This document shows positions 33,131 to 45,360 of a DNA stretch of 64,000 nt, one piece after another (positions within the stretch are counted from its first letter, which is position 1; each line of letters starts with the position of its first letter). Location: positions 4,469,001 to 4,533,000 of the forward strand of contig NC_088915.1 in NCBI RefSeq assembly GCF_963576675.1, read 5' to 3'. A program made the position numbers and the translations under genes. Under the pieces are notes generated by a model. The model did no database searches and was not told the DNA's origin. It saw only the letters and a list, made by a program, of their open reading frames with translations. The DNA comes from Euphorbia lathyris (Eukaryota > Streptophyta > Magnoliopsida > Malpighiales > Euphorbiaceae).

Positions 33131-33560
33131 AAGATGTAGAAAAAGAAGTTGTTTGCCTTTCGATCCTTCCACCAATTTTGATAACCAATTAGCTTGAAAC
33201 AAGAAGCTTTATACTATTGCAAAAAACGTTGCAATATTCACAAAATTCTTTTTCCTTATTACCCTTTCTCTTGTTTCAAATCGCTTAGGGTTAGACTCCT
33301 TACTAAAATTAGCTATTTCAACGGTTTGATCAATAAAGATTTATTGTTTCTCTATGCATATAATCATAGAACATGTCTTATTAAATTCAGGTAAATGATC
33401 CATATGTAGGGTTTGACTCCTAACACTATCGTGTATATTTTAATTTGATACGAAATTGTATTAGTTTATCCTCTTCTGTAAAATCTATCATTCTTTGAAA
33501 ATCATTACATATGCAAGCTCTAGCACCATTGCATTATCATGTTGGAAGAGGTTGCAACAT

Positions 33561-33918
33561 TAAGGCCCCATTTATTTGCAGGAAAATATTGTGCATGAAA
33601 ATATTCTCCTGATTTTTCGGTGTTTCTTTGTTTAGGAAAATAAGTCACCGGAAAATTTTAGGTTAGTCAACAGAAAGTTATACGAATAAAGTGAGAAAAA
33701 TGTTTTAACCTTTTGAAAACAGCAAAACATTTTCCTACACTTTTGGAACCCTACTCTATTCCTTGTTATCCTTTTGAAAACAATAATCACCCACCACTTC
33801 TTCCCATTTTCCAACGTTGTAGCCAAATAACGCAAAATATTTTATTTTTCATTACAAAATTTTCTCTTGTCCAAAATTTTTCGAACCACAATATTCTTCG
33901 GTAAACAAACGGGACTTA
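33561..33918. mobile_element. Probable hAT-type MITE
   Basis: AAGGCCCCATTTATTTGC at the left pairs with GTAAACAAACGGGACTT at the right. The interior contains GGAAAATATT/AATATTTT motifs in both orientations. No target duplication was found. Confidence 0.45.
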
Positions 33919-35262
33919 CCAATGCATCTAGTAACGCTTTAACTTGTTGAAATAAAGCATGCGTACTTGAAATATATCTTTTAACTTTTATAACTAACGA
34001 CTAAACAAGACTGACCCTGAATCCAAGTGGGGAGTGTGACCGCCAGGGCCCAAGTCTGAAAGGGAGTCAATCACTTAAAAAATTTATAATATACACGTAA
34101 AACATTTATTTAATACTAGATAAAACTATGTTATATAGTGAACATAATAATACATACTAATGAAATACTTTTTTTTTATCCTTTATTAAAAATCTATGTT
34201 AATTTTTTAAATATTTTTTTTATTAAGAAGGTATTATTTATTGTTTCACTTAGACCTATAAAATGTAAAAACCGATCGTAATACTAAACTTTTTCATTTT
34301 TTTATGTTGAATTTAGTTTTTAATACATTAAATTTCATAAAAAAATATATTGAACTTCTATAAATTCAAATAATGCTTTAACTGATATCTTTTAATTTTT
34401 CTTGCCATATGCATTTTACAATGAAAATTTGCTTATAAAATAATAAAATATTAATTTATCCATAAATGAATAATTTATTCATTTGTAATAAATAAAAAAT
34501 CAGATTAAATGAATATTATTTTTTCAATCTCAAAAATATGTATTTATCTCATAAACATCTATATAAATATTTTAAGATCTCAAATGTAGTTTTTCAATTT
34601 TTCAGTTCGAACGTCAAATATTTATTAGTTCTAATTAAAACTTTTTGTATATACTAGGACTAAAATTCGAGATTCCTAGCTTAAGTGCCAACCTTAATTG
34701 ATTCAAATATAGTATTTATGTTCTCAATCTCAACTAGAGAGCTTAAAAACTTCTATTTTGCATTCATAATGATAATTATTGCTCTTAAAATTGGTGGCAA
34801 ATACAAGATTTATTTACTGGGGGTTAATTTTACACGTGCATGTGTAATTTTTTTTAAATCGAACTCGATCACTTTTTTTTTTGCGTATATACATATTATC
34901 ATCTGAGTAGTCCAGAACCAATTTTAAAGTATCGCTGTAAAATTTCTTAAAATTAAGCTAGATTTGGACTACAAAAGTAAAATCGAATTGTTTTGGATAA
35001 GTTTAGAGAAATTTATCGTCTATCTATATTAATCAAATTAGATTTTGTAATTAAACGCAAACTCAATGAATTAATAACCATCCCAAACCTTAATTTATCG
35101 AAAACAGGGATCAAAATCATGAATAATAAGGATCATTCCAACGGCTGGGGATCTGAAACCTTTCATGATAGGTGGTTCCGGTAGCCGAGGGACCTGACTG
35201 GCCCCCTATGTCACCGCCCCCTTCTTAAAATGACTTCCGTTAAAACAATATATAATTCTGAA
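33919..35262. other. AT-rich intergenic DNA
   Basis: I see no gene or clear repeat pair. Short ORFs lack any recognisable motif. Confidence 0.5.
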
Positions 35263-35499
35263 GGGGTATTTAGCACAGGTGTTCGCAAAAGTTTCAATGT
35301 CCTTAAAAACTCATAAAAGTTTAACTTGTCTTAATAAAATCACTTAAGTTTGTTTTTGTCCTAATAAAGTCACTTTGAACGTTTTTTAATTACCATTAGA
35401 TCGAAAAACATCCAAAGTGACTTTATTAAGACAAAAACAAACGTAAGTGATTTTATTGAGACAAATTAAACTTTTGTGACCACCCGTGCTAATTGCCCC
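35263..35499. mobile_element. Foldback MITE, 237 bp
   Basis: The left arm starts GGGGTATTTAGCAC and the right arm ends GTGCTAATTGCCCC. Arms of about 110 bp are inverted copies (AAAAGTTTAA, TTTTATTGAGACAA, ATAAAGTCACTTTG) around a short loop near 35375-35400. It lies about 250 bp upstream of the inferred start of the host gene. Confidence 0.75.
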
Positions 35500-35718
35500 A
35501 TTATTAGGGAGAGTTATTACATTTTTGTATAACATTAGGATTCTAGGATTAAATTGAAGTAAAATGTTTCTTTAGGGTCTGAATTGCAATTTTAAAATGC
35601 AAATTTTTAGTAGTTAACCTAATCAGGAAATGAACACGGGATTTACACGTGAGAAAAACCATAAACAAAACGGCTTTTTGGTGTTAAGTGAATTTAAATC
35701 GATCGACATGAAATTTCT

Positions 35719-35748
35719 TTAATTAAATTAAATTAAATTAAATTAAAT
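35719..35748. repeat. AATTA-type microsatellite
   Basis: TTAAA is repeated about five times just upstream of the inferred transcription start of the host gene. Confidence 0.8.
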
Positions 35749-35759
35749 CTCTCCTGCAG

Positions 35760-36442
35760 TGAATTCTTTCCTTTTTCGTTCTTCCTTCCTTCTGTTTCTG
35801 TGATATTCACATTTTCTCTTCAATCTCTGCTCAATCTACATCCGAAGAAGCGCGATATTCAATGGTTAGTTCGTTTTTTTTTATTGATTTCCTTGATTTC
35901 TTATTTTGTCATTCATTAATGGTGAATTGCGATCTCCTCTCCGTCGATCAGTTTTTCCGATGAATAATTTTTTTGGAATTATTTGTAGTTATTCAGTTTT
36001 TTGTTTGAGAATTAACTGATTATTAATTTCTTATTCTTCCTCCGGTCGTCAACCATTATTCCGTTCTTCGTCGGCTTCTCATTAGTGCGTTTGCCTTTCA
36101 TTGGCTCCTCCACCGTCTGTTCATCCATCGAAAACTTGGAGTATGTAGATTTGTTTAACTTTTATGTGAAATTAATACGTGAAATTGCTTAATAGTGACA
36201 TGAAATTGCTTGCGTTTTAGCTGTAACGAACTTATGAGTAACGGATTTTGTGATGTTCTGAAATTAATATATTCTTCCGGAGTTTCTGTTTGATAATTTT
36301 TATTGACAGTGAGTTTTTGATTTTCCTGTTCCCTATAAAGTAGTTTTTCAATTTGTTTTTTGTTGCCTGTATCAGTGTGTTCTGGATCTAGGTGACATCA
36401 TCTGATGAGGGTGTAATTGCATGCTCTGATCCATTTCAATAG
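35760..36442 (+). other. 5'-UTR exons of the AGTRAP-like gene (inferred)
   Basis: The first exon probably runs from about 35760 to 35864 (CT-rich leader ending ATTCAATG before donor GTTAGT). A second spans 36376-36442 between acceptor TATCAG and donor GTAAAC. If joined, the ATG that closes exon 1 opens a ten-codon upstream ORF ending at a TGA in exon 2 (MCVLDLGDII). There is no transcript evidence; junctions are from splice consensus only. Confidence 0.5.
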
Positions 36443-37706
36443 GTAAACCTCGTTTCTTTCTTTTTCTCTCTCTCTCTTTTGCTGTGTGTTTTCTTTCCTT
36501 CCATGATTGCGGGTAATGGAATTTCTTCTTGCGTTATTCAATGCTGGTTGTAATTATTTGTTGTTTCTCTTTCTCTTTTTGTAGTTTCTTATTTGTAACA
36601 ACTCAATGAACATATGGTTTTTCTATGAGTTCCAATGACAGAGACTTATAAGAAACTGTCTATCCTCATTTCACTCTATCTTCCTTTTTAGCAGAAAATG
36701 GGAGTTTCAAGTATTCTTTTGCATTTCATTTTACTTTCATTTATGCTCTCTGAATTAGACTCTTGTTTTTTTTTTTAACTATCATGTAATGCTATCACTC
36801 CAAATTTTGTTACCTGGAGTGGACTGGTGTTGTCATTTCACTGTAAAGTACACCTATCTTTATATTGCTCTCTAATTTGATTTCTAACATGAGATTTGTC
36901 TAAAGAGAGGAAGAAGACAAGACTGGATTCCACACCATATAGGTTCCCTTTAATTCTCAATCTAATCTTAATTAACTGGTACAATAACTTTTGAAGTATT
37001 GACAACGGGTAATTATGGCAGAAAATTGAAGTTCTATTTAGCAAATATAATAATGGTGGTTTTTATCCAGTTTGGTGCTCTGTTACAACTATTATTTGGT
37101 TGGGTATTATGTTATTGCCTTTGTTATGACCTAATAAGAAATTTGTAGTTAAATGCCCCAAGGGGTTGGGCCTGGCGATAATCAGCTAATGTTTAAAGAG
37201 GTTCGAACCTTGGGGAGGTAGGATTTAAAAAATTGATCTGGACTTTAGTCCACCCTCCTACCTTTTAAAAGGATAAAAAAAGTTATAGTTAAATAATTTC
37301 TTATGTAGTTCAAATTATTAAAACTATTAGGATATTTAATTATCAACTTAAGGTTCACATCTTTTTTTCTTGTTTATATTCATATTACACTTTTCAAGTT
37401 ACTTTTATTTAAACTTCTATAAGTTTCTTAAATTTTTACTAAGTTTTATTGTTTCCTTTTCTAAAATGCTTGTCCTTTTTTAATTCCGGAAGCAAAGCGA
37501 GGGGTTCGTCCTAGTAATAAATTAAAGGAGCAGAGAGAAGCTGTGAAGATTTCATTTCCTCAATGTAGTCCCTGCCGTTTCGATCTGTTCATCTGTTTTT
37601 CTTGGCTTGTTTGGTAAAAGAAAAGAAAGGAAAGGAAAGGGAAAAGAAATTTAATAAGATTTAAGGGCTTTGTTTTACTATTATTATTAGGGAGGTGGAA
37701 AGGCGT

Positions 37707-40700
37707 ATGATGTTTTGTGGTGTATTGAAAGATCGAATACAGAATTGGCTTCGCGATTATGATAGGCTCCAATATTTGGCTGTCATCCTCATTTATATTC
37801 AGGTTTTTCCACGAATGATTGCTATTATTTTGTTCGAATTTGCAGTTTTGATATTAATGTATTGGAATGAGAAGATGAGTTTGATTGATTTATGATTTAA
37901 CAGATTGGGTGTGCATTGATTGGATCTCTGGGGGCATTGTACAACGGTGTCTTGCTGATTAATTTGGGAATTGCATTGTTTGCTCTGGTTGCCATCGAGA
38001 GTAGTAGTCAGAGTTTGGGACGCACCTATGCCGTTCTTCTCTTCTGTACTATCTTGCTTGATATTTCTTGGTTCATTCTCTTTACTAGTGATATTTGGTA
38101 TAAGTTTTTCTTTTAATAATGTTCATATTTTATTTTGTTGGTTCTGTTTAACTACTTAAGTCCACGCAATTTCTTTCACTAATTTTAGTTCTGTTCATTA
38201 AATCTGATTAGGGATATAGAGAATGCTATTCTTCTTATCCCTTACGATTGCTCCTCAAAAAATTTACTTTACTTAGTTTCATTCATCACATTATCAGATT
38301 CACATAGAAATTCTTGTTCACTTGAACGGGATTGGGGTGAAAATAGTCATTTCTTCGGTTTAACTTTACAAGAAGATAGAATTTCTTTTATTCAATAATA
38401 ACGAGCCGTATCTGCATTATTTTGGAATACCAGCCTTCTCTCTTTATCCTATATATATATATCCTTTTTTTTTTTTAAAGTTTGTGCATATTGCAAATAT
38501 GGGTTGAGATTACTGTCAAAATCTATTAACAGAAAGTAATATCTTGTTTTCAGGAACATCTCTCCGGATAAATATGGAACATTCTTTATCTTTTCTGTGA
38601 AACTCACTCTAGCAATGCAAATCGTTGGATTTTCTGTGAGGTTGTCCTCTTCTTTGTTGTGGATTCAGATTTATAGGTTGGGGATTTCTTATTCAGAAAG
38701 TAATGCTCCCCGAGAAGCAGATTTTGATTTGAGAAATAGTTTTCTAAGTCCAGTAACTCCAGCTGTAGCTAGACAATGTTCAGATTGTGATGTTGTTTTG
38801 GGGGGATCCATCTATGATCCAGCTTATTACTCATCTCTATTTGAAGATGGTCGGAACAATAGGTTTTTGCGTGCGGTATGTCATCCTTTTTTGTACCTGT
38901 AATTTTCTTCTGTTTGTTTGACTTGGCCCAGGTCCTTCTTATGAGTCATGTCCACGACCTTTTTATTTGCCATAGAAATTGCATTGTGTATCTTTTGAAG
39001 GGATGGCTGCAGGAAAGAAAAGATAGGATTAAACGTTTTCTTCCATTTGTTTGGATATATGCAATGAAGGAAAAACATAGCACTTCCTGTGTGCCTAAAA
39101 TTTAAGGACTTAAATAGGTTGAGGAAATGATGAATTGCAAGAAATTCCTTTTCATTAATACCTACTCCCCCGCCCTTTCAACAGATTAGACACTTAAATG
39201 ATTAATGTAAGCCACCGTTTTGTGCCCCAGGACATCCAAACATGAGGAGCAAATCTCCGTTGTCTATTGGCTGACTTGGCCTATGATACCTATGAATGAC
39301 AGAGAATATGGCAAAACTTTGTCCAAATCTCAAATAAGAATTCAGACTCATTTTTGCTGACGAGTTGCTTTGCTTCTCATAATATACCCCCCTTCAAGTT
39401 AAACTAAGTTGTTTGACTTATTCAAAACTAATTTTAACATTTCAAGAAATTAGTTTCCGAGTTGGATTATATTTCAACAATTGATAGCACTTCCTGTGTG
39501 CCGAAAATCTAAGGACTTAAATAGGTTGAGGAAATAATGAATTGCAAGATATTCCTTTCTCATTAATACCTACTCCCCCGCCCTTTCAACAGATTAGACA
39601 CTTAAATGATTAATGTAAGTCACCGTTTTGTGCCCCAGGACATCCGAACATGAGGAGCAAATCTCCGTTGTCTATTGGCTGACTTGGCCTATGATACCTA
39701 TGAATCACAGAGAATATGGCAAAACTTTGTCCAAATCTCAAATAAGAATTCAGGCTCATTTTTGCTGATGAGTTGCTTTGCTTCTCATAATATACCCCCC
39801 TTCAAGTTTTTTTGTTTTTTTTTTAACCCCCCTTGATTGATTTCACGGTTTTATATGATGGTTCATGTTACCCGACCCCGAATCGTCTCGGGACTAAGGC
39901 TTTGTTGTTGTTGTTGTAATAACCCCCCTTCAGGTTAAACTAAGTTGTTTGACTTATTCAAAAGTAATTTTAACATTTCAAGAAATTAGTTTACGTGTTG
40001 GATTATATTTCAACAATTGATGTTTTTTTTTGGTTTTCTTGGTTGAGATTTTGCCCAAATTTGGAGGATCTCCATTCCTCAAACACACAAGTAAAATTAG
40101 TGAGAAGTATAATTATATGTAATGGTTACTGTACTCTTAAACATGCTTGAGGTGTTTGTCTAGTGTTCGAGTTTTGGTTTGTAAAATCTCTTTTTTCCCC
40201 ATGTATTCTGAAGGAGAAATCATTTAACATCGATTCATATGATTATTTTTGTTTATTTGTAGGACCAAAATTCTGTTATTGTTGACAATGGATCCACTTC
40301 TAGTACCGAAGGTTCTCAGTTTAAGGCGTCTATTGACCGATCTCTTCACAATATAGACGTAAGTATATAAGATTGGATTTTATTTTCATAGGGTTGTACA
40401 TGTGAATGGATCATATGTTCTCTTCACTTGTAGTGCTATGACTTCAATTAGGACTCTTCTTTTGATAAGGAATTTGATTGTCTAAATTGGAAATTTGACT
40501 GAATAACATAATGCAGGTGGATTTGTTTGAGTAGCTTCACAAGCGAAAAAATAACCTTTTATGTTTTTATGTGTCTGCACATGAGGAGATTGTATGTTGC
40601 ATCACAATCACACAATAACAATATGTTGTTTTCTCTTAAACATTGCACTGGCTTGGTGGATGTACTTGACAAATCTAACATGCAGCTTGAAAGAAGTATA

Positions 40701-43032
40701 AATTTACTAGGGAATTTTTTCTGTCTCAACTTGCTTAACAAAGTAATCTTATGTTATACTTTTTCATCATTGATGAAACAAATTCCATTTTGTGGCATGA
40801 CAGACTGGAAGGAAGTATTAAATAAAGTAATGATAGAATAGAATACACCTAATGTTATAGTTCTATATACCACAATAACCATCAAATTCAAGATACTCTA
40901 GATTACTTGGATATAGTATTGTAGATGTTTTATTGTGTTCAATTTTATTGCCAGCTTTGGTGAAATTTGAACATGTTTGCTCGTTTTTTGAAGTGAGGGA
41001 TGATGACGCCCCAAAATCTGAAATTTCGTCCTTTTCTGGATTATTTTTTATTCAATTAAGAAAGAGCACTTTTTTGTCTACTTGGATGTACATAGCTTCT
41101 GTTTAATCCGAATTTCCTTCTAATTACCGTCACATATTAATATGAATTGGGTTTTAAAACTACTAGCTTAAGCTTTTAGTTCAATTGGTTTCATGACATG
41201 GTATCAGAGTTTCTTTGACCAAATGATCAAGGGTTCACAACTCCATTTATTGATTTAATTTCAGGACATAGTAATATGGGCCTGTGTTGTGCATGCTTCA
41301 AGCCCGGTGGGAATTTTAACTATCAGCTTAATCTCTTAGTTCAATTGGTTCCATGGCAATTACGTTAATTTCAAGGCTTTCCTTACAATCTAACTTTAGA
41401 TTTTAAGGTCCTGAACGTTCACTACAGATTTAGGTGGCCTATTTGTGCCTTGGATTTATTGGTTGATCCAAGCTTTGAGCTTCATGGGCTTTATATATAG
41501 GGTCCAAAATTTTGTAAGAATCTGTATAACTATATATGACCTATCACTGAGAAGATCTTATAACATTCCATAAGTATAATTTAGAATGCTGAATTTTCTA
41601 TTTAAAAAAGTTGACTAGCAAGCTATGTTTATGTAACATTAACAGAATAAATAAAAAATATAAACTCATCCCTTTCGTTGTTCATTTCCTAACCAAAGCA
41701 GCCTTAGTTTTTGTTTGAACTTGTAAATTTAGCTTACTTAATATTTAATGTACATTATTATAGTGATCATATCTATTTGAAATGCAACAAAAATAGAAAA
41801 ATAGTTATTATAGGGTCAAGATATATCTCAGGATAAAGTACTGAAATTTAGTTCTAGTATTTATATTTATATGTATATATATAGTTTCCAAAACAACTTA
41901 TACATGTTTACTGTGGAAAATAGGAAGTCAGGTTACATATAATATTGATTTGGAAAATAAAATATCTGTCTTTTCTGAAATATGAAGGAAATAGAACACA
42001 TATTTGGAAAGAAAAACTGCAATATCACTGCAGCTTTGGAAGAAACGGAGAATACAAGGAAAACACACACCAAGGACTGCAGACATTGGCAAGAGAACTT
42101 CAAGATCAATGTATGTTTATATAAGTAACGGGAAATATAAGGACTACGAAAACTTAACTACCTTTATAAGTAAATGTCGTAATGCCTTGAATCAGTATAA
42201 CACACTACGACAGGAAGCAACGGTGGTCTCGCGAGTTGGGGGGTCCAGGGGTGCGATGCGCCCCCTGGCCTGGGTCTGGGGGGAGGAGTCGCCCCGGCCC
42301 GACGGTATATCTTGTTTCCTATTCGGATTAGTATTGTGTTTCGGTTTTCTGTTTGGATTCGACATCGTGGGTTCCAAGTCGGATTAGGTTAGATTGAGTA
42401 TTATAAATACTCCATTATGTAAACTTAATGATCTGGTTTTTCTGCCACCTAATAAATACTATTCTCCCTCTGCTTGTGGACTAACCAACACAACGTTGGT
42501 GAACCACGTAAATCTGTGTTTCGATTGTTTGTTTATTTATCTTTCGATAATTCTGCACAACAGTAAAAATGGAAGATTAATTGGAAAAGAGTCTTTAGAG
42601 TAGATCAAAGCAAAAAGTTGAAGTCTTATTTCTTAGATTGACAATGTAGATTCTTTTAGCTTTGTTTTTCTTGTCTTTGTTCTTTTGATCTTCAGACATG
42701 AAAATCCTCATGACTTATTTGATTCTATATTATATCATTGTTGTTTTTACCCTTTATGTTTTAAGTAGTGTCTCACTTCGTTAAGGCGAGCTCCTAGGGT
42801 GTTGCCTAGAGCCTCGGGCAATTTGAGGGTGTCTAGCGCATTTAGCAGAATAAATTCTCAAAATACTGTCCATAAGTTTTTCTTTACAAAATATCATTGT
42901 ATGTATTTTAACGTTAAAGTTGAAATGTTTAGAGTAGCTATGATATTATTCTGATCGTGTTACAGTTCATATATTGACTAAACGGTGTTGCTCTTGCAGG
43001 AAAATGTTGATGACAAACTTCAAATTGTTTGA
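37707..43032 (+). CDS. AGTRAP-like four-helix membrane protein, five coding exons
   Basis: Coding exons: 37707-37802, 37904-38097, 38554-38875, 40263-40358 and 43000-43032. All junctions are GT-AG and phases match, giving 246 residues. The non-coding exon start is 37691. The first in-frame ATG (37707) is chosen; a second ATG follows at once. Four hydrophobic segments lie at about residues 22-44, 46-64, 74-93 and 105-134, including LLDISWFILF and KLTLAMQIVGF. They are followed by a soluble, Ser/Asp-rich tail of about 105 residues. Length, helix spacing and the FLDI/LLDI motif recall the type-1 angiotensin II receptor-associated protein family (PF06396), whose plant members are uncharacterised. 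The membrane it acts in is not shown by the sequence. An alternative last exon at 40517-40534 would end the protein early. This is the only intact host gene in the window; it has no close neighbours and its introns have collected repeats. Confidence 0.8.
39078..40020. repeat. Tandem duplication of about 407 bp in intron 3
   Basis: TAGCACTTCCTGTGTGCC begins copy 1 at 39078 and copy 2 at 39485. The copies match over their whole length with scattered substitutions. Copy 2 is lengthened by a 114-bp insert at 39809. Neither copy has coding sequence. Confidence 0.88.
39809..39922 (+). mobile_element. SINE or truncated RTE-type LINE 3' end
   Basis: The insert, missing from the other tandem copy, ends GGACTAAGGCTTTGTTGTTG plus further TTG units, the 3' tail typical of plant RTE LINEs and the SINEs that use them. 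It is flanked by a 14-bp duplication, CCCCCCTTCAAGTT (39795-39808) and CCCCCCTTCAGGTT (39923-39936). The size and variable length of the duplication fit LINE-mediated insertion. Confidence 0.75.
41153..41365. mobile_element. Possible LTR/TRIM fragment with tRNA-Met primer site
   Basis: A segment ending TTTCATGACA is followed directly by TGGTATCAGAG, the initiator tRNA-Met primer motif. The phrase CTTAGTTCAATTGGTT recurs 160 bp later. This looks like an LTR end and adjoining internal sequence of a small copia or TRIM element. No second LTR was resolved. Confidence 0.4.
42175..42562 (+). mobile_element. Solo LTR (388 bp) in the last intron
   Basis: It starts TGTCGTAATGCC and ends CTGCACAACA, flanked by the perfect 5-bp repeat GTAAA (42170-42174 and 42563-42567). 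TATAAATA lies near 42402. There is no primer site, internal region or second LTR, so it is a solo LTR left by recombination, most likely from a copia element. A GC-rich block (42235-42305) stands out from the AT-rich intron. Confidence 0.78.
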
Positions 43033-43850
43033 ATTATGTTCTTGTACTTCTGAAATATCAGAGTTCGTAATCGCTCTTCACAGCATTACGTTTTGAGGCT
43101 GATTTCTTTGATGATGCCAGTTGTGCAGAAGTGGTGTTTGTACATAATTTCATTTTGCCATTTTTACCCCAAGTTGGTAGCCGGCAGTCTCCAAGTTAGA
43201 AGAGCCACATGTCCAATTTCCTCTGCATGAAAGCGATCTTAACGCCAAATATTCGACCGATTTTTCTGTTTGAGGGGCTTATTCATGTCATAACCGTCTG
43301 CAGGACTGTCGAAGGCCTACTAAAACCTAAAATGTAAGAAGACTATGGTACTGGACAAGCTATCTCTAGGTCCAACCGGCAATGTACACATCTTCCACAG
43401 AGCTACTGAAATTACCTAAAATTTTATAGAATGCAAAATTGATGTCAATTTTTTTCATTGGTTATTCACTCTGTTTTAGAGGCTGGTATTTGTTTAAATT
43501 GATTCGAGATAGTTTGCATTGATTTGAAGGGTGGTTTGTTTGAAACGGGGAGTTGCAGGTAACGGTCTTCCTCTCTCTTTTAGGAAGTCGGGAGAGAGAT
43601 GCCGTCTGTTCACCCTTTGGTTTCAAAAAGAAGAGATATACATAAAGGTGCTACTTTTATTGTTTTTTTTGTCGAAATTCGGTGTGGGATTTAGGTAGAA
43701 TAGATGAGATTATATTAATTTCTTGTACTAAAAATCATGATACAAATGGAGATTGAAAATAGATGTTACTGACAGCCAATTTTGAGGACAAATGAATGTG
43801 CCTTTGTTAATGATATTCATTCAGTATATTGCAATGCATACATGAATACG
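43033..43850 (+). other. Probable 3' untranslated region of the AGTRAP-like gene
   Basis: No ORF follows the TGA at 43030-43032. The sequence is T-rich with several weak AATGAA/AATAAT signals up to about 43830. The exact end cannot be placed. Confidence 0.45.
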
Positions 43851-44461
43851 GAAGTGTCTACTGCTGATTTTTACTTGTATTCTGTATAATCTTCACTGCT
43901 ACCATTATGACACAGCTAGATATCCCTATGTGGCACAGATGAATGTATTTTATTGCCCGGAAGAGGACTGAACTCGAGGAATTCAAAGAGGCTATTTTGT
44001 TACGATTGCACTCTATTCGAAAGGAAGAAAATCTAGGATGCAAGTAGTAGGATAATTACTAGGATTAAGGGAAAAGGTGTAAATTTGCCCCTATTGTTTT
44101 TGGTGCATGCTTAGCAGATAATTTAAACGGATTGGTTTGTTGATTTGTTATTTAATTGTTATATCAGACCTTTTAAGCATTAATTATGTTTAAAATGTTT
44201 ATTCAGTTATTAAAATAGTTATAAATAACATGTCGAAATATCAATATTTAAATCTTCTAAATACAAGTTAATCACAAAAAATGATATGAAAGTCAGTTAA
44301 AATTTTATATTGGTACAGATTTATGGGTAAATTTAAACCTTATTTTTAGTATTTAAATATTCGGACACGCATTAGGAATTGGTGAGAAACTGATAATGAG
44401 GATTGGAAAATACCAACAACATCAGAAAGTCTTGACTTTTTACTTGAAACTAATTCCAAAT
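43851..44461. other. Intergenic, no gene seen
   Basis: Apart from the left-hand ATTCCAAAT duplication (44453-44461) of the next element, nothing is recognised. Confidence 0.45.
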
Positions 44462-44954
44462 GGCTTAAAAGCATTCTTTGACTCCTGACGTATCCAAAAT
44501 TTTATCATTTGGCATCTGATCTATTATTTAGTTCTGATCTATCCCATTTGGTGAAATTTCACTCAATTTGTATGAATACTTAACGAAATCGTTATCTCAT
44601 TGACAAGTAATGATAGTTTGACACTTGAACTTGAAACATGGTGTTTTTTAAAATCTTTTTTAACACATTATGTGGAAATAATTAATTAGATTAAAAAATA
44701 ATAATAAAAACAAATCCTAATTAACACATTATGTGGAAATAATTAATTAGATTAAAAAATAATAATAAAAACAAATCCTAAATTAAAATCTATTAAGTTC
44801 AAGTGTTAAAATATCGTTACTTGTCAATGAGATAATAATTCCGTTAAATATTTATACAAATTAGGTGAAATTTTATCCAATAAGATAAGTCAGGGCCAAA
44901 TGACAATTTTTCACCTGGATAGGTGAAAGTCCAAAATAATGCTTTAATAATGCC
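44462..44954. mobile_element. Mutator-like MITE with long inverted repeats
   Basis: The arms (about 44462-44640 and 44808-44954) are inverted copies that share TGACAAGTAACGATA-like and CAATTTGTAT sequence. They are flanked by the perfect 9-bp repeat ATTCCAAAT (44453-44461 and 44955-44963). Nine-base duplications and long inverted repeats are Mutator-like features. No ORF is present. The loop holds a 62-bp tandem duplication. Confidence 0.83.
44661..44784. repeat. 62-bp tandem duplication in the loop of the MITE
   Basis: A unit starting TAACACATTATGTGGAAATA is present twice, essentially identically. It lies between the inverted arms. Confidence 0.9.
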
Positions 44955-45209
44955 ATTCCAAATCTCTTACGTTAATGTTTGTTAGTTATTTTGGGCTCTC
45001 GGGCTTGAGATTTTTGATTGAGAACTCGACTTCATGGGATTTTGGACTTTGGTTTCAGATTTTATCTGATTTTTTTTTTCTTTTTGAGGAAATTGCATCA
45101 AACATCATGTTTGATATCAATTTTATAGTTAAGTATGTAATTCTCTTTTATTATATCATTACATAATTTTATTTTAATTATTTTATCATAAATCCTAATA
45201 TTTATTTTA

Positions 45210-45360
45210 GGTGTTCGCTATGGTTACCTTGTTTTTTTATAAAGTACCGTTACTTGGTGTGGTTTTCACCATTGGATAAATTTTATGCTTTATCATCCAA
45301 TGGTGAAACCACACCAAGTAACGGTACTTTGTAAAAAACAAAGTAACCATAGCGAACACC
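45210..45360. mobile_element. Near-perfect hairpin MITE, 151 bp
   Basis: GGTGTTCGCTATGGTTAC opens the left arm and GTAACCATAGCGAACACC closes the right. The arms of about 70 bp pair almost throughout around a short loop near 45285-45295. No clear target duplication was found. The transcript would fold into a long stem. Confidence 0.82.

Noticed and set aside
40527..40841. 104-residue ORF after exon 40263-40358
   Set aside because: It lies in intron sequence with no motif and no splice frame to the gene.
42004..42387. 127-residue ORF in the last intron
   Set aside because: It spans the left border of the solo LTR and its GC-rich core; no protein motif.
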